27,211 nucleotides of DNA from an uncultured Oscillospiraceae bacterium. Lineage in GTDB: Bacteria > Bacillota > Clostridia > Oscillospirales > Oscillospiraceae. Made by a program: the position numbers and the translations under genes. The stretch lies in contig CAKUJA010000015.1 in NCBI GenBank assembly GCA_934661135.1, positions 1-27,211 on the forward strand, written 5' to 3'. Positions 6,462 through 14,646 of this stretch are shown piece after piece. Below the pieces are notes generated by a model. It was not told the origin of the DNA. It searched no databases and was given only the letters and a program-made list of their open reading frames with translations. Every line of letters begins with the position of its first letter. Position 1 is the stretch's first letter.

Positions 6462-8153
6462 TCAGTATGTAAAGTTGATTGAATGATCCGGCGTCACAAG
6501 GAACATATCCTCCACGCCAAACGAGCGATCCTGATACGGCCAGTGGAACTCCACGCAGCAGATCATATTTGTCTCAAACCGCGCGGCCGTCCGCGCATCC
6601 AATGTTACCGAAACCGATTCTGCTTTGCTGAACGTATGGCCGATGTTGCGCCTGTAATCCTGGATCAGGTCAAATCCCGGCGGCAGCATCCCGATTTGCC
6701 GAAGCTCCTGTGTGTACTGTGCCAGCGTCCGCATTCCGATCCGATAGGCTTCGCGCCCCTCCATGCCGCTGCGAACCGCCGGAATCACGGTCTCGCGTGC
6801 GACCTGGCCGATGATCTCCTGCACCCGCGCTGCGCCGGGATCCGGGCACCATGAGCGGCACTGGTCGGAGCCGCTGAGCAAAATGCCATCCCGGAATAGC
6901 TGCGCTCCGCAGTCGAGCTTGAGTGTTTTCAACCCCGCGCGGAGCGGATAGCGGCTCGGCAGCGCCGCAAACGGACAGCGGTCTCCGACCTGGATGCCGG
7001 AAAAATACTTGCGTAGCTCATAGCCTTCCAAACCGTACATCCGAATGAATTCCTGAAGTGCACGGACGTACTGCCGGTCGACGTCCTGCTCCATCACCGT
7101 TTCTCCCGTTTCCACGGCGTGACGGCCATATTCCACACCCGCTTCCAGCGCGTAGGTATTGCCCGCACCGTTGATGATATAGTACGGTAGGAATTGCCAC
7201 GCGCAGCGGTCGTGCCAGAGCGTCAGCACAGCCGATACGCCCTTACAGCGCTCTTCACCGAGCGTCTGCACTATGCCGACCGGCAGGCTCTTTTCCTCAA
7301 TACCGAGCGCCGGTTCCCCGTCAAACTCTGCCAGCAGCGCTTGTACGCCAGCAATCTCGCCCATCGGCTTCAGGAAGCTGCGCACCTGCGGCACCGCAGA
7401 GAAAAACTGAATTCGCCCCTGTTCATAACGTGTAAACATCCGTCCCGGCTGAATGTCGTCCCACGGCATTGCCGTTGCCGTGTGCACCGAGAGCTTCGTA
7501 TCCAGCAGCACGCAGCGCACGCCTGCTTGTGCCAGCATTTGATCCAACAGTGCGAACGGATTGTCCTTTTCCGCCGCCATCAGACGCGCCAGATATTCTT
7601 CGTCCGCCGCGCTGATGTGCGTCCGCTCCTTCAAAATCTGCTTCGCCGCAGAAATTGCCGCCGGGTCTACCTCTGTGAACCGCCTGATCACATAGTCCCG
7701 GTCGACCTCATAGACGTAGAGCGTCTCCCACGACAGATCATAGGCCGTCAGCTCCAGCGCCAGCTTCTTCGCAATCCGCCGGTATCTCGCGTAGGGCATA
7801 TCGCCGTGCGCAACCGCTGCGTCACACTCACACACCGCGCGGATGGCTTCGCCCTCGTCGGCATACACCGGATATTCCTCCCCGATGTCGCTCATCGTGA
7901 AATAGGGATCATAGACCGCCAGCCGGACGCCGCTCCGCAGTGCAGCATCCTCGGCCACGCCCATCGACAGATAGTTTCCAAGCTCAATCCGCCGCAGCAG
8001 CAGCGTCATCTGCCCATCGTCCCCGCGAACGAGCAGCGGCAGCCGGTCGCCCGGCCCTTCCAGAAAAATCGTGCTTTGCAGCGTCACCGCTTCCACCGGG
8101 ATTCCGGTTCTTGCTTCGATCTGCCGTGAATTCGTAATCAATTCCGGTTTCAT
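6462..8153 (-). CDS. M24-family metallohydrolase (Xaa-Pro peptidase/creatinase-like), long N-terminal region
   Basis: This 563-aa protein ends in a pita-bread M24 domain (about 370-563) with all five metal ligands of the family visible: Asp in LKLDCGA, Asp in GSDQCR, His506 in NIGHTFS, Glu535 in CVEFHWP and Glu548 in GVEDMF. The N-terminal 330 residues look like two creatinase-N-type substrate domains, a length more like three-domain aminopeptidase P than the 350-400 aa bacterial prolidases. M24 members split Xaa-Pro bonds or hydrolyse C-N bonds of compounds such as creatine. The SD motif GGAGG lies 9 nt upstream of the ATG. It is the first gene of the operon and faces the LysR gene, so it probably performs the first step on the imported compound. 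The exact substrate is unknown. Confidence 0.82.
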   Translation of the reverse strand: MKPELITNSRQIEARTGIPVEAVTLQSTIFLEGPGDRLPLLVRGDDGQMTLLLRRIELGNYLSMGVAEDAALRSGVRLAVYDPYFTMSDIGEEYPVYADEGEAIRAVCECDAAVAHGDMPYARYRRIAKKLALELTAYDLSWETLYVYEVDRDYVIRRFTEVDPAAISAAKQILKERTHISAADEEYLARLMAAEKDNPFALLDQMLAQAGVRCVLLDTKLSVHTATAMPWDDIQPGRMFTRYEQGRIQFFSAVPQVRSFLKPMGEIAGVQALLAEFDGEPALGIEEKSLPVGIVQTLGEERCKGVSAVLTLWHDRCAWQFLPYYIINGAGNTYALEAGVEYGRHAVETGETVMEQDVDRQYVRALQEFIRMYGLEGYELRKYFSGIQVGDRCPFAALPSRYPLRAGLKTLKLDCGAQLFRDGILLSGSDQCRSWCPDPGAARVQEIIGQVARETVIPAVRSGMEGREAYRIGMRTLAQYTQELRQIGMLPPGFDLIQDYRRNIGHTFSKAESVSVTLDARTAARFETNMICCVEFHWPYQDRSFGVEDMFLVTPDHSINFTY

Positions 8154-8197
8154 CCGCCTGTCCTCCTCTGCCGGGTTTATTGCTTTGTTCTGATTTC

Positions 8198-8226
8198 AGG
8201 ATAGCAGAAAAAATTAAAGTTGTAAA
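8198..8226 (-). promoter_or_regulatory. Promoter of the M24-lyase-aminotransferase operon
   Basis: On the minus strand TTTACA (8221-8226) and TATCCT (8198-8203) are spaced by 17 nt. The palindrome at 8249-8263 lies upstream of the -35 box, where a LysR protein would activate. Confidence 0.55.
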
Positions 8227-8248
8227 ATGAATTAAATTGCGTTATTAT

Positions 8249-8263
8249 ATCGATAGTATCAAT
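8249..8263. promoter_or_regulatory. Putative LysR binding site
   Basis: ATcGATAGTATCaAT is a near-perfect odd palindrome that fits the T-N11-A pattern of LysR operators. It sits between the divergent LysR gene and the catabolic operon, about 22 bp upstream of the operon -35 box and 24 bp before the LysR start, so it could serve both autoregulation and activation. Confidence 0.55.
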
Positions 8264-8286
8264 ATTTTTTACGCAAGGAGCCTGCT

Positions 8287-9192
8287 ATGACCACCGATTT
8301 GATCGAAGCCTTTATGCAGCTTGTAGAATTTCGGAACTTCAACCGTGCCGCGGATGCGCTCTGTATCTCCCAGTCCGCACTGAGCCACCGGCTGAACCTG
8401 CTGGAGGAAGAAGTCGGATTGACGCTCATCACCCGCTCCCGCGGCAACCGCAGTCTCGCCCTCACACAGGCCGGCATCGAGTTCATCGCCATCGCCGACC
8501 AGTGGCTTCGCCTGGAAAAGAGCGCACAGACCTTCCGCGCCGACTATTATCAGCGCCGCCTGTCGGTTGGAACCATTGAGTCGATCTCCTTCCTGTTTTC
8601 CCCGTTCTACCGCGACCTCATCTTCCGCGAAAATGAGGATCGCAAGCTCCGGCTCGACATCCACGTCTACCCCTCCTACCAAGTCATCCAGGCCATCGAA
8701 AGTCTCGAAGTCGACATCGGCTTCACCGCTGTGCAGCGTGCCAGCCAGAATATCAAGGCTGAGCCGATCTTCCGTGAGCGGCACTACCTCGTCGGCAACC
8801 TTGACTGTGCCGCGTCCTCTCTGAATCCCAAAGATCTCGATCCCGAAAAGGAGCTGGTTACCAACTGGAGCAACGCCTACCAGTCGTGGCACGAGGAATA
8901 CCTCGGTTCCGAAATCCACTCGCTCGTCTCAGTCGACACCGCCGTGCTTGCCGCCCAGTGCCTTGAGGAAGGCACGTGGTGCATCGCGCCGGCCTGTACG
9001 GTTCCGTTCCTGCAAAAAAACGCGGCCTTCTACGGTCACCAGGTTCAGGTCTACAAAATTCAAAATCCGCCGCCCGAGCGCATCTGCTACAAGGTAACGA
9101 ACCTCTCGCCGCGCGCGAACCGCATCGACTCCATTCACTACCTTGAGCAAATGCTCGCCGCGTTTCTGCGCGCCAACAACCTCCGGCTCTAG
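8287..9192 (+). CDS. LysR-family transcriptional regulator
   Basis: This 301-aa protein has the N-terminal winged helix-turn-helix of LysR regulators (FNRAADALCISQSALSHRLN, about residues 18-37) and a C-terminal co-inducer-binding domain beginning near residue 92 (LSVGTIESISF). It is transcribed away from the five-gene catabolic operon, the classic arrangement in which the LysR protein senses a pathway metabolite and activates the divergent genes. AAGGAG stands 6 nt before the ATG. The TAG stop codon is unusual: its first two bases are the TA target of a small inserted element, and its G is the element's first base, so the original C-terminus may have been different. The inducer is unknown. 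Confidence 0.9.
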   Translation: MTTDLIEAFMQLVEFRNFNRAADALCISQSALSHRLNLLEEEVGLTLITRSRGNRSLALTQAGIEFIAIADQWLRLEKSAQTFRADYYQRRLSVGTIESISFLFSPFYRDLIFRENEDRKLRLDIHVYPSYQVIQAIESLEVDIGFTAVQRASQNIKAEPIFRERHYLVGNLDCAASSLNPKDLDPEKELVTNWSNAYQSWHEEYLGSEIHSLVSVDTAVLAAQCLEEGTWCIAPACTVPFLQKNAAFYGHQVQVYKIQNPPPERICYKVTNLSPRANRIDSIHYLEQMLAAFLRANNLRL

Positions 9193-9351
9193 GGTGTATC
9201 TGAAACCTCTCAATGTGACCGGCAGCGAGGAATTTTTGCGCTGAGCAAGACATTTTTCCGTAGGAATACTGACGTATTTCAAGGAAAAATGGCGCGGCGC
9301 AGCGTGAAAAGACCCGCTGTCCGGGTGTGTTGGGAGTTTTCAGATACACCC
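9192..9351. mobile_element. 160-bp MITE with TA target duplication
   Basis: The ends are perfect inverted repeats for 14 bp (GGGTGTATCTGAAA) and stay similar for about 38 bp. TA dinucleotides at 9190-9191 and 9352-9353 flank the element, the duplication made by IS630/Tc1-type and some IS5-type transposases. The interior folds back as well (CATTTTTCC with GGAAAAATG). It encodes no protein, so it needs a transposase in trans. It is inserted exactly at the LysR stop codon. Confidence 0.8.
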
Positions 9352-9363
9352 TAATGAAATTGC

Positions 9364-9397
9364 AAAAACGCGCGCTGCCTATTGGCAGCGCGCGTTT
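9364..9397 (-). terminator. Terminator of the envelope operon
   Basis: AAACGCGCGCTGCC pairs perfectly with GGCAGCGCGCGTTT around a 4-nt loop. On the minus strand TTTTT follows immediately, ending the operon whose last gene stops at 9420. Readthrough from the LysR side on the plus strand would also meet it. Confidence 0.8.
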
Positions 9398-9419
9398 ACT
9401 GCTTCTTCCGCCGTAACCC

Positions 9420-10544
9420 TTAAATACCGGTTCGGACGTAGTTTTCTTCCTTCTTCTGTTCGATTTTTTCCTCGATTGTCGTGACGGCCTTGTCCTTTGC
9501 CTGCACGATCAGGCGTTTGAGCGTCTTGACAATCCAGATGATCGCGCAGACAACCGGGCAGATCGCCAGCAGCACCGTCAGCATCAAAAACAGCGCCGCA
9601 AAATCCTCGGTCAGCCGTGCCGCATTCTCCCAATAGGGGTAGATCACAGCCTGCGTATTCATCGAGCGCTTTCCGTAATCGAGCACAATCTTCGCAAGGC
9701 TCAGCGCCGAATACCGGTTGGAGTTTTCCACCGTTGCGCCCGTCGTAACCGGGAACTTCTCCTGCATCACGCTCAGCGCATAGCCGGAGATCGGATTCGG
9801 CATGACGATCTCGTAGGTGTCGATCTTCGTCTCCTGCATGGCGTTCAGCGTCTCATAGCTCATAAAGAGCACGGCGGATTCCGTCTGCGCCTTTTTTGTC
9901 GCCTTGTCATTCTCCAGACGCACAACGCCCGCCACCGGATAGGTGCGCATCCCGATCGTGACCTCCATCCCGGCAACATCGCTGCTGCCAAAGAGCTGCC
10001 ACGCGAGGTTTTCATCCAGCACCACGCGATCCTGCGCGAAGTCCCGCTCCGAAATATAGGAGCCAGACAGCAGCGTCAGCGGGTGGAACAGAAACCAGTC
10101 GCCGCCCACACCATAGGTTTTCACGCTCGCCTTCCCGGCCGGACCGGAGAGGGAAACGGTATTCGTGCCGCAGTAGGCGTCCTGCCACAGGCTGCCGCCC
10201 TCCGGCGCTTCGAGCGACGCGGCAATCATCGCCTCGTCCATCGTCTGGTGGAACGTGCGCACCTCATCCTCGCCGATCTTCTGGTCGACCGGCAGAAACA
10301 CCGAAACCTGCGCAAAGCGCTCCTCGCTGTCGCCGCGCCAGCGCTCGGCCGCCTTCTGCGTCAGCAGCAGATTGCGGTATTCGGTCAGCTTTGCCGCACA
10401 GAGCAGCGTCAGCAGCACCAGCACCACATTCAGGCACAGCAGCAGAATCTTTTTCCAGCCGAGCTGCGCAAGCGTCCGCTTGTCACGCGGCTTTTTCTCG
10501 CGCGGCGCCTTCGGCTTGCGCGCCTTTTCAAACCGCCCGCTCAT
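9420..10544 (-). CDS. MacB-like extracellular-domain protein with only two membrane segments
   Basis: This 374-aa protein has a basic, Lys/Arg-rich N-terminus, a first membrane helix (about 30-52), a domain resembling the MacB periplasmic core (YGVGGDWFLFHPLTLLSGSY, then SERDFAQDRVVLDENLAWQLFG and the GV strand), and one C-terminal helix (about 315-345) with a charged tail (EEKIEQKKEE). True MacB/FtsX permeases have four helices, three of them after the core domain; the last two are missing here, so it cannot by itself form the usual ABC channel. It overlaps the adaptor gene by ATGA, indicating tight coupling. As MacB partners MacA, this protein probably docks on the HlyD-like product of the same operon. 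The role is otherwise unknown. It may be a natural family rather than a broken gene, because the C-terminus is intact and ends right before a terminator. Confidence 0.78.
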   Translation of the reverse strand: MSGRFEKARKPKAPREKKPRDKRTLAQLGWKKILLLCLNVVLVLLTLLCAAKLTEYRNLLLTQKAAERWRGDSEERFAQVSVFLPVDQKIGEDEVRTFHQTMDEAMIAASLEAPEGGSLWQDAYCGTNTVSLSGPAGKASVKTYGVGGDWFLFHPLTLLSGSYISERDFAQDRVVLDENLAWQLFGSSDVAGMEVTIGMRTYPVAGVVRLENDKATKKAQTESAVLFMSYETLNAMQETKIDTYEIVMPNPISGYALSVMQEKFPVTTGATVENSNRYSALSLAKIVLDYGKRSMNTQAVIYPYWENAARLTEDFAALFLMLTVLLAICPVVCAIIWIVKTLKRLIVQAKDKAVTTIEEKIEQKKEENYVRTGI

Positions 10545-12565
10545 CCGTTATCCGCCAGCTTGACCTGGGTGCCCGCGCTCAGCGGCTTCGTGGAGGTGGT
10601 AATCACAAACTCGCCCGCGCCGATGCCGGAGACCGCCGTGCTTGTGTCGTCCGATGCAAGCACCTGTACCGGCACACGCGTGGCCGTGTAGCGGGTCGAC
10701 AGCGGCGTCGACTTCGACGTCAGCGCCAGCACAAACGTGCCGTTGTTGTCGGTACGCACCGCCGAATTCGGCACGAGCGCGTCATAGTTCGCGCTCTTTT
10801 GGCCGATGGAGAGCGTCAGATTCGTGTCCGGGTCGACGTCGCCGGTCACCTTAAACACCAGCAGGCTGTTGGCCTGATTGCTCGTGTCGCGCGTGATCTT
10901 CTCCAGAACCGCTTCAACGTTGCCGCCCCAGTAGTTCACAACCTCGGCGCTGTCGCCGACCTTGACGCGCTTGGCCTGGTCGTTCGTGACGGAGATCTTG
11001 ATCGTAAAGCCGCGGTCTGCCACGTTCAGCGTCGCCAGCGGACTGTCCGGACCGATGGAGTTGCCGGCCGTGACGTTAATCGCCGCCACCACGCCGCCAA
11101 CCTTCGCCTTGACCTCGAGGTCGTCCGCGCTCGCCGTCAATTCCTTCAGCGCCTCGCGCTTTTTCTCAATGGTTTCCTTGGCCGCCTGTATATCGAGATA
11201 CGACGAGTCGCCAAGCTGCTGCGTAAAGAGCAGCTCTTCCAGAGCCGATTTTGTGGACTTGACCGTTTCGGCGGCAGTGGCCGCGCTTTGCAGCTTGGTC
11301 ACAGCCTCCTGCGCCGCCGTCAGAGTACTCTTGGCCTGATCGACGGAAGCCTTCAGCGCCTTGAGGTTGTTATCGTACTGGTTGACGATATTCTGGGCGT
11401 TATTGAGTGTATTCTGCGCAGTCTGCAAGTCATAGGTCGCCGTATTCAGTTTGCTCTGGTATTGCTGAATGGTCTGCGCTGTGGTGGTGTACTTCTGTGC
11501 AACTTCCAGTTCTGCCTGCAGCGTCGTCAGCCTTTCCTCCTGCGCAGACTTCGCAGCATAGTAGTCTTTCAGTGCCGCATACGCCGCCTTGACGGCTCTG
11601 GCATCCTCCGTATTCGCCGTAGCCGGGGTGATGACTGCTCCATCATTGCCTGTTTTTCCGCCCGTATAAGAACCGAGCGCCTTGGCAAGTTCTTCGTCGG
11701 TCATTGTGCAGTATGCAGCCATGACCTCATCACGGCCCCCTGCCAGCGAGGACAGCCGCTTATAGTTTGCTTCATGCTCCGCAATTGCTGCGGCGTTCGT
11801 CGTCAGCAGGCGGTTCAGCTCAGCGTTTGCAGCATTGATATCCGCATTGATCTGATCGACACTGCGCGGCGTGCTTCCGGTCTGCAATTCGCGGAGCTTC
11901 TGCGTATATTCGTCGATGCTGGCCTTTAAGCTTTTGACATTGGCCGTCTGTTCGGAGACGGCGGCCTGCGCATCCGTATACGTCTTATCGCTGGACGCCG
12001 TGGTGTACTGCTCCTGAAGCGAATCATAATTGGCCTGGGCAGCCTTCTGCGCAGCGTCGGCCTTGGCCTGTTCTGAGGCCAGGCGCGTGGCGTCCATGGT
12101 GCTGTACTGATGATAGATGGCCAGCGCTTCGTTATAGGCGTCCCGCGCCTTCTGCACCTCGTGGTTCTCCTTGGCCGAGGTATTGCCCGCGTCGACGAGG
12201 GACTTTTCATAGCTCAGCTCCAGCTGATCCAGCTCGTCCTGCGCGGCCTTGACCTCGTCGGACTCCTGCGCTTCGAGCAGGAAGAGCGTGTCGCCCGCGT
12301 TCACCGTCTGGCCGACCTTGACCAGCACGCTCGCGATCTTGCGCGTCTGGTTGATGGTCACGTCATACGTCTCGTTCGCGCCGACCGTGCCGGAGCCGCG
12401 GATCTTGGCGTTGATCGTGCCGCCGGCCACCTGCTGCGCGGCAACTTCCGGCAGCGTGGCATTCATGATCGTGTTGGAGAAGAAGGTCAGAACCAGCAGC
12501 ACCGCCAGAAAGATAATGGCGGCTGTTTTGACCCATTCCCGTTTGCTGACTTTTGTTTCTTCCAT
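10541..12565 (-). CDS. HlyD/MacA-family membrane fusion (adaptor) protein with long coiled coil
   Basis: This 674-aa protein has one N-terminal membrane helix (about 13-31), the first half of a lipoyl-like domain (IASVLVKVGQTVNAGDTLFLLEA, from about residue 78), a very long Ala/Gln/Glu-rich helical region to about 490, the second lipoyl half (VKAKVGGVVAAINVTAGNSI) and a beta-barrel plus membrane-proximal domain to the end. This is the architecture of HlyD/MacA/YknX adaptors that sit outside the membrane and work with ABC exporters. The helical hairpin is about twice as long as in MacA. The gene starts 24 nt after the MalG-type permease and ends in an ATGA overlap with the MacB-like gene. No YknY/MacB-type ATPase accompanies it, so its transporter partner is unclear. 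Confidence 0.85.
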   Translation of the reverse strand: MEETKVSKREWVKTAAIIFLAVLLVLTFFSNTIMNATLPEVAAQQVAGGTINAKIRGSGTVGANETYDVTINQTRKIASVLVKVGQTVNAGDTLFLLEAQESDEVKAAQDELDQLELSYEKSLVDAGNTSAKENHEVQKARDAYNEALAIYHQYSTMDATRLASEQAKADAAQKAAQANYDSLQEQYTTASSDKTYTDAQAAVSEQTANVKSLKASIDEYTQKLRELQTGSTPRSVDQINADINAANAELNRLLTTNAAAIAEHEANYKRLSSLAGGRDEVMAAYCTMTDEELAKALGSYTGGKTGNDGAVITPATANTEDARAVKAAYAALKDYYAAKSAQEERLTTLQAELEVAQKYTTTAQTIQQYQSKLNTATYDLQTAQNTLNNAQNIVNQYDNNLKALKASVDQAKSTLTAAQEAVTKLQSAATAAETVKSTKSALEELLFTQQLGDSSYLDIQAAKETIEKKREALKELTASADDLEVKAKVGGVVAAINVTAGNSIGPDSPLATLNVADRGFTIKISVTNDQAKRVKVGDSAEVVNYWGGNVEAVLEKITRDTSNQANSLLVFKVTGDVDPDTNLTLSIGQKSANYDALVPNSAVRTDNNGTFVLALTSKSTPLSTRYTATRVPVQVLASDDTSTAVSGIGAGEFVITTSTKPLSAGTQVKLADNG

Positions 12566-12589
12566 GGTAACATTCCTCTTTCGTGACGA

Positions 12590-13477
12590 TTAACCCTTGA
12601 CGGAACCGGAATATGCAATGCCCTCGACCAGATACGCCTCGCCGTGCAAAAACAGCAGCAATCCCGGAATCATATACACGACGGCAGCGGCAAACGCAAT
12701 GCCGATCTCCCCTGCGTTGATCTGCGACAGATAGACCGAAAGCGGCTGCTGCGATGCATCCTGCAATAAAATGAGCGGCTGCTCAACCATGTTCCAGTAG
12801 TCGATGAACACCAGAATCGCGATCGAATACAGCGCCGCGCGGCACTGCGGCAGACAAATCCGCCAGAAGATCTGCCACTCGCCCGCGCCGTCCAGCTTCG
12901 CCGACTCAATCAGCGACACCGGGATGCGGCGCATGAACTTTGTGAGCAAAAACACCGAAAACGGCGCGAATGCGCCCGGCAGAATAATCGCCCACTTCGT
13001 ATTGAGCAGCTTCAGCCAGTCCGACACCAGATAGTTCGGCACCAGCGTGACCTGATACGGCATGAGCATCAGAATCACATAGAAAAAGAAGATCGCATCG
13101 CGCACCTTGCCGCGCCAGCGCGTAAAGCCGTAGGCCGCGACCGACGCGACCATGAGCTGCGCCAGCACAATCGGCACGGTTAAAATGATGGAATTCCAGA
13201 GTTTATAGATGTAATCCGGACTTTTCAGCAGAACCGTCCAATACTGGCTGAACGAAACCTTGTCCGGAATAAATTTCAAATTGATGGTCTTGGAGATGTA
13301 GCTCTTGCCGTCCTTGGCATTGTCAAAGACCTGTCCATAGTTCGCCGTGATCTCGCTCTGCGTCATAAACGAGTTTGTGATCGTCAGCAGCGTCGGCATC
13401 ACGAACAGGAACGCAAACAGGATGGCCAGAATGGTCAGCATCGTCCGGGAAAAATAGCGTTTCTTATGCCGTCTCAT
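12590..13477 (-). CDS. Carbohydrate-type ABC permease, MalG family
   Basis: This 295-aa protein has six predicted membrane segments and the MalG-type EAA loop ESAKLDGAGEWQIFWRICLP, which docks onto an ATPase. It should be one half of the importer channel, paired with the upstream MalF-like protein (overlap ATGA, 13474-13477). The segment between helices 1 and 2 (about residues 45-80) is longer than usual and carries DGKSYISKTINLKFIPDK. No ATPase gene is in the window; many Firmicutes share one MsmX-like ATPase among several such importers, so this absence need not mean loss of function. The substrate is not predictable. Confidence 0.87.
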   Translation of the reverse strand: MRRHKKRYFSRTMLTILAILFAFLFVMPTLLTITNSFMTQSEITANYGQVFDNAKDGKSYISKTINLKFIPDKVSFSQYWTVLLKSPDYIYKLWNSIILTVPIVLAQLMVASVAAYGFTRWRGKVRDAIFFFYVILMLMPYQVTLVPNYLVSDWLKLLNTKWAIILPGAFAPFSVFLLTKFMRRIPVSLIESAKLDGAGEWQIFWRICLPQCRAALYSIAILVFIDYWNMVEQPLILLQDASQQPLSVYLSQINAGEIGIAFAAAVVYMIPGLLLFLHGEAYLVEGIAYSGSVKG

Positions 13478-14400
13478 CCTTCCACGTCCTTTCCGAAGTA
13501 GTTCTCAATCAGGAACAGGAGCGCGATCAGAACCACAATCACCACCGCGAGGAATACCGCCGCGGCAGAAAGGCGCTGGTAATCCAGATGATTGAACATA
13601 TTGTTCATAAAATGCTGAAGCATATAAAGTCCGTCGTATGGGTAGTCGCCGGTTAGCAAGTAGATCTCCCGGAAAATCTTAAACGAGTTGATAATCGAGA
13701 GAATCGTGACAAACAGCACCGTCGGCGACAGGTAGCGCAGCTTGATGTGAAAGAAAATATAGCTGCCCGTTGCACCGTCCAGCTCCGCCGCCTCAATCAG
13801 CTCCTTCGGGATGTTGTTCAGCGCAGCCATAAACAATATCATGTTGTAGCCGAGGTTTTTCCAGAGAAACAGGCTCACAATCACAACCATGCAGTAGTCC
13901 GATTTCAGCCAGTTGATCTTGTCCGCGCCGAACACCGCCAAAAACTCATTGATGACGCCGTTTGAGTGAAAGAGCACCTGCCAGATCAGGATGATGGACG
14001 CGATCGGCACCATCATCGGGCTTAAAAAGCAGGTTCGGAACTGGCTCTTCGCCGGAATCCGGCATTCGAGCATCAACGCCAGCAGCATTGCCAGCACCAC
14101 GGCCAGCGGCACCGCCAGACCTGAGAAGATCGCCGTATTTTTCGCCGCAATGCGAAACGCCGCGTTGGTGAACACCGCAATGTAGTTTTTCAGTCCCACA
14201 AAGCTGTTGTCCACCACGCCCGCAATGAACGAATAGTAGATCACCACGCCGAACGGAACGACATAGAAAATCAGCATTCCCAGGAAACTCGGCCCGGAGA
14301 AGCACATCGAATTCAAAAAATCCCGAACCTTCAGATTCGCGTTTTTCCAAAGCGCTCTTGCCCCCTGGCTCGATCTGCGGGAAGTTGGTAGTTTGATCAT
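13474..14400 (-). CDS. Carbohydrate-type ABC permease, MalF family
   Basis: This 308-aa integral membrane protein carries the EAA loop IEAAELDGATGSYIFFHIKL typical of MalF/UgpA/YtcP-like sugar or oligosaccharide permeases, with six membrane segments. It is the first of the two importer permeases and its stop overlaps the start of the MalG-type gene, so the two subunits are made together. AAAGGA sits 7 nt before the ATG. A 246-bp spacer with a fold-back repeat separates it from the solute-binding protein, which may set different expression levels for the two. Confidence 0.87.
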   Translation of the reverse strand: MIKLPTSRRSSQGARALWKNANLKVRDFLNSMCFSGPSFLGMLIFYVVPFGVVIYYSFIAGVVDNSFVGLKNYIAVFTNAAFRIAAKNTAIFSGLAVPLAVVLAMLLALMLECRIPAKSQFRTCFLSPMMVPIASIILIWQVLFHSNGVINEFLAVFGADKINWLKSDYCMVVIVSLFLWKNLGYNMILFMAALNNIPKELIEAAELDGATGSYIFFHIKLRYLSPTVLFVTILSIINSFKIFREIYLLTGDYPYDGLYMLQHFMNNMFNHLDYQRLSAAAVFLAVVIVVLIALLFLIENYFGKDVEG

Positions 14401-14476
14401 GGCGTTCCTTTCCTGCTTGGGGTAAATGTCTTAGGTGTTGGGGACTGGCGGCCAATGGTCGCCCCGCCGCAGCGGC

Positions 14477-14633
14477 AAAGCCTTCCCCTGGGGGAAGGTG
14501 GCTGCGACGCGAAGCGGAGCAGACGGATGAGGGTATGGAGCATTAACCCTACTGCACAATGTTTCGTTTTTGCTCCCAGACCCTCATCCGCCTCGCTGCG
14601 CTCGGCACCTTCCCCGGAGGGGAAGGCTTTTTT
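14477..14633. repeat. Palindromic intergenic repeat (MITE-like), about 157 bp
   Basis: The two outer arms of about 60 bp are inverted copies: GCCTTCCCC...GGGGAAGGTG...CGGATGAGGGT at both ends. Each arm is itself a hairpin (CCTTCCCC with GGGGAAGG). It lies between the binding-protein and MalF-type genes within one operon, and has no coding capacity. The plus strand shows T-runs after the right hairpin; on the minus (operon) strand no strong T run follows, so transcription can probably pass it. The look is that of the multicopy palindromic repeats of gut Clostridia, but no second copy is in this window. Confidence 0.75.
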
Positions 14634-14646
14634 CTGCTCTAAATGT

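Noticed and set aside
9192..9351. Assignment of the small element to a named IS family
   Set aside because: TA duplication and GGG ends fit IS630/Tc1-like and some IS5-group elements equally; no transposase is present to decide.
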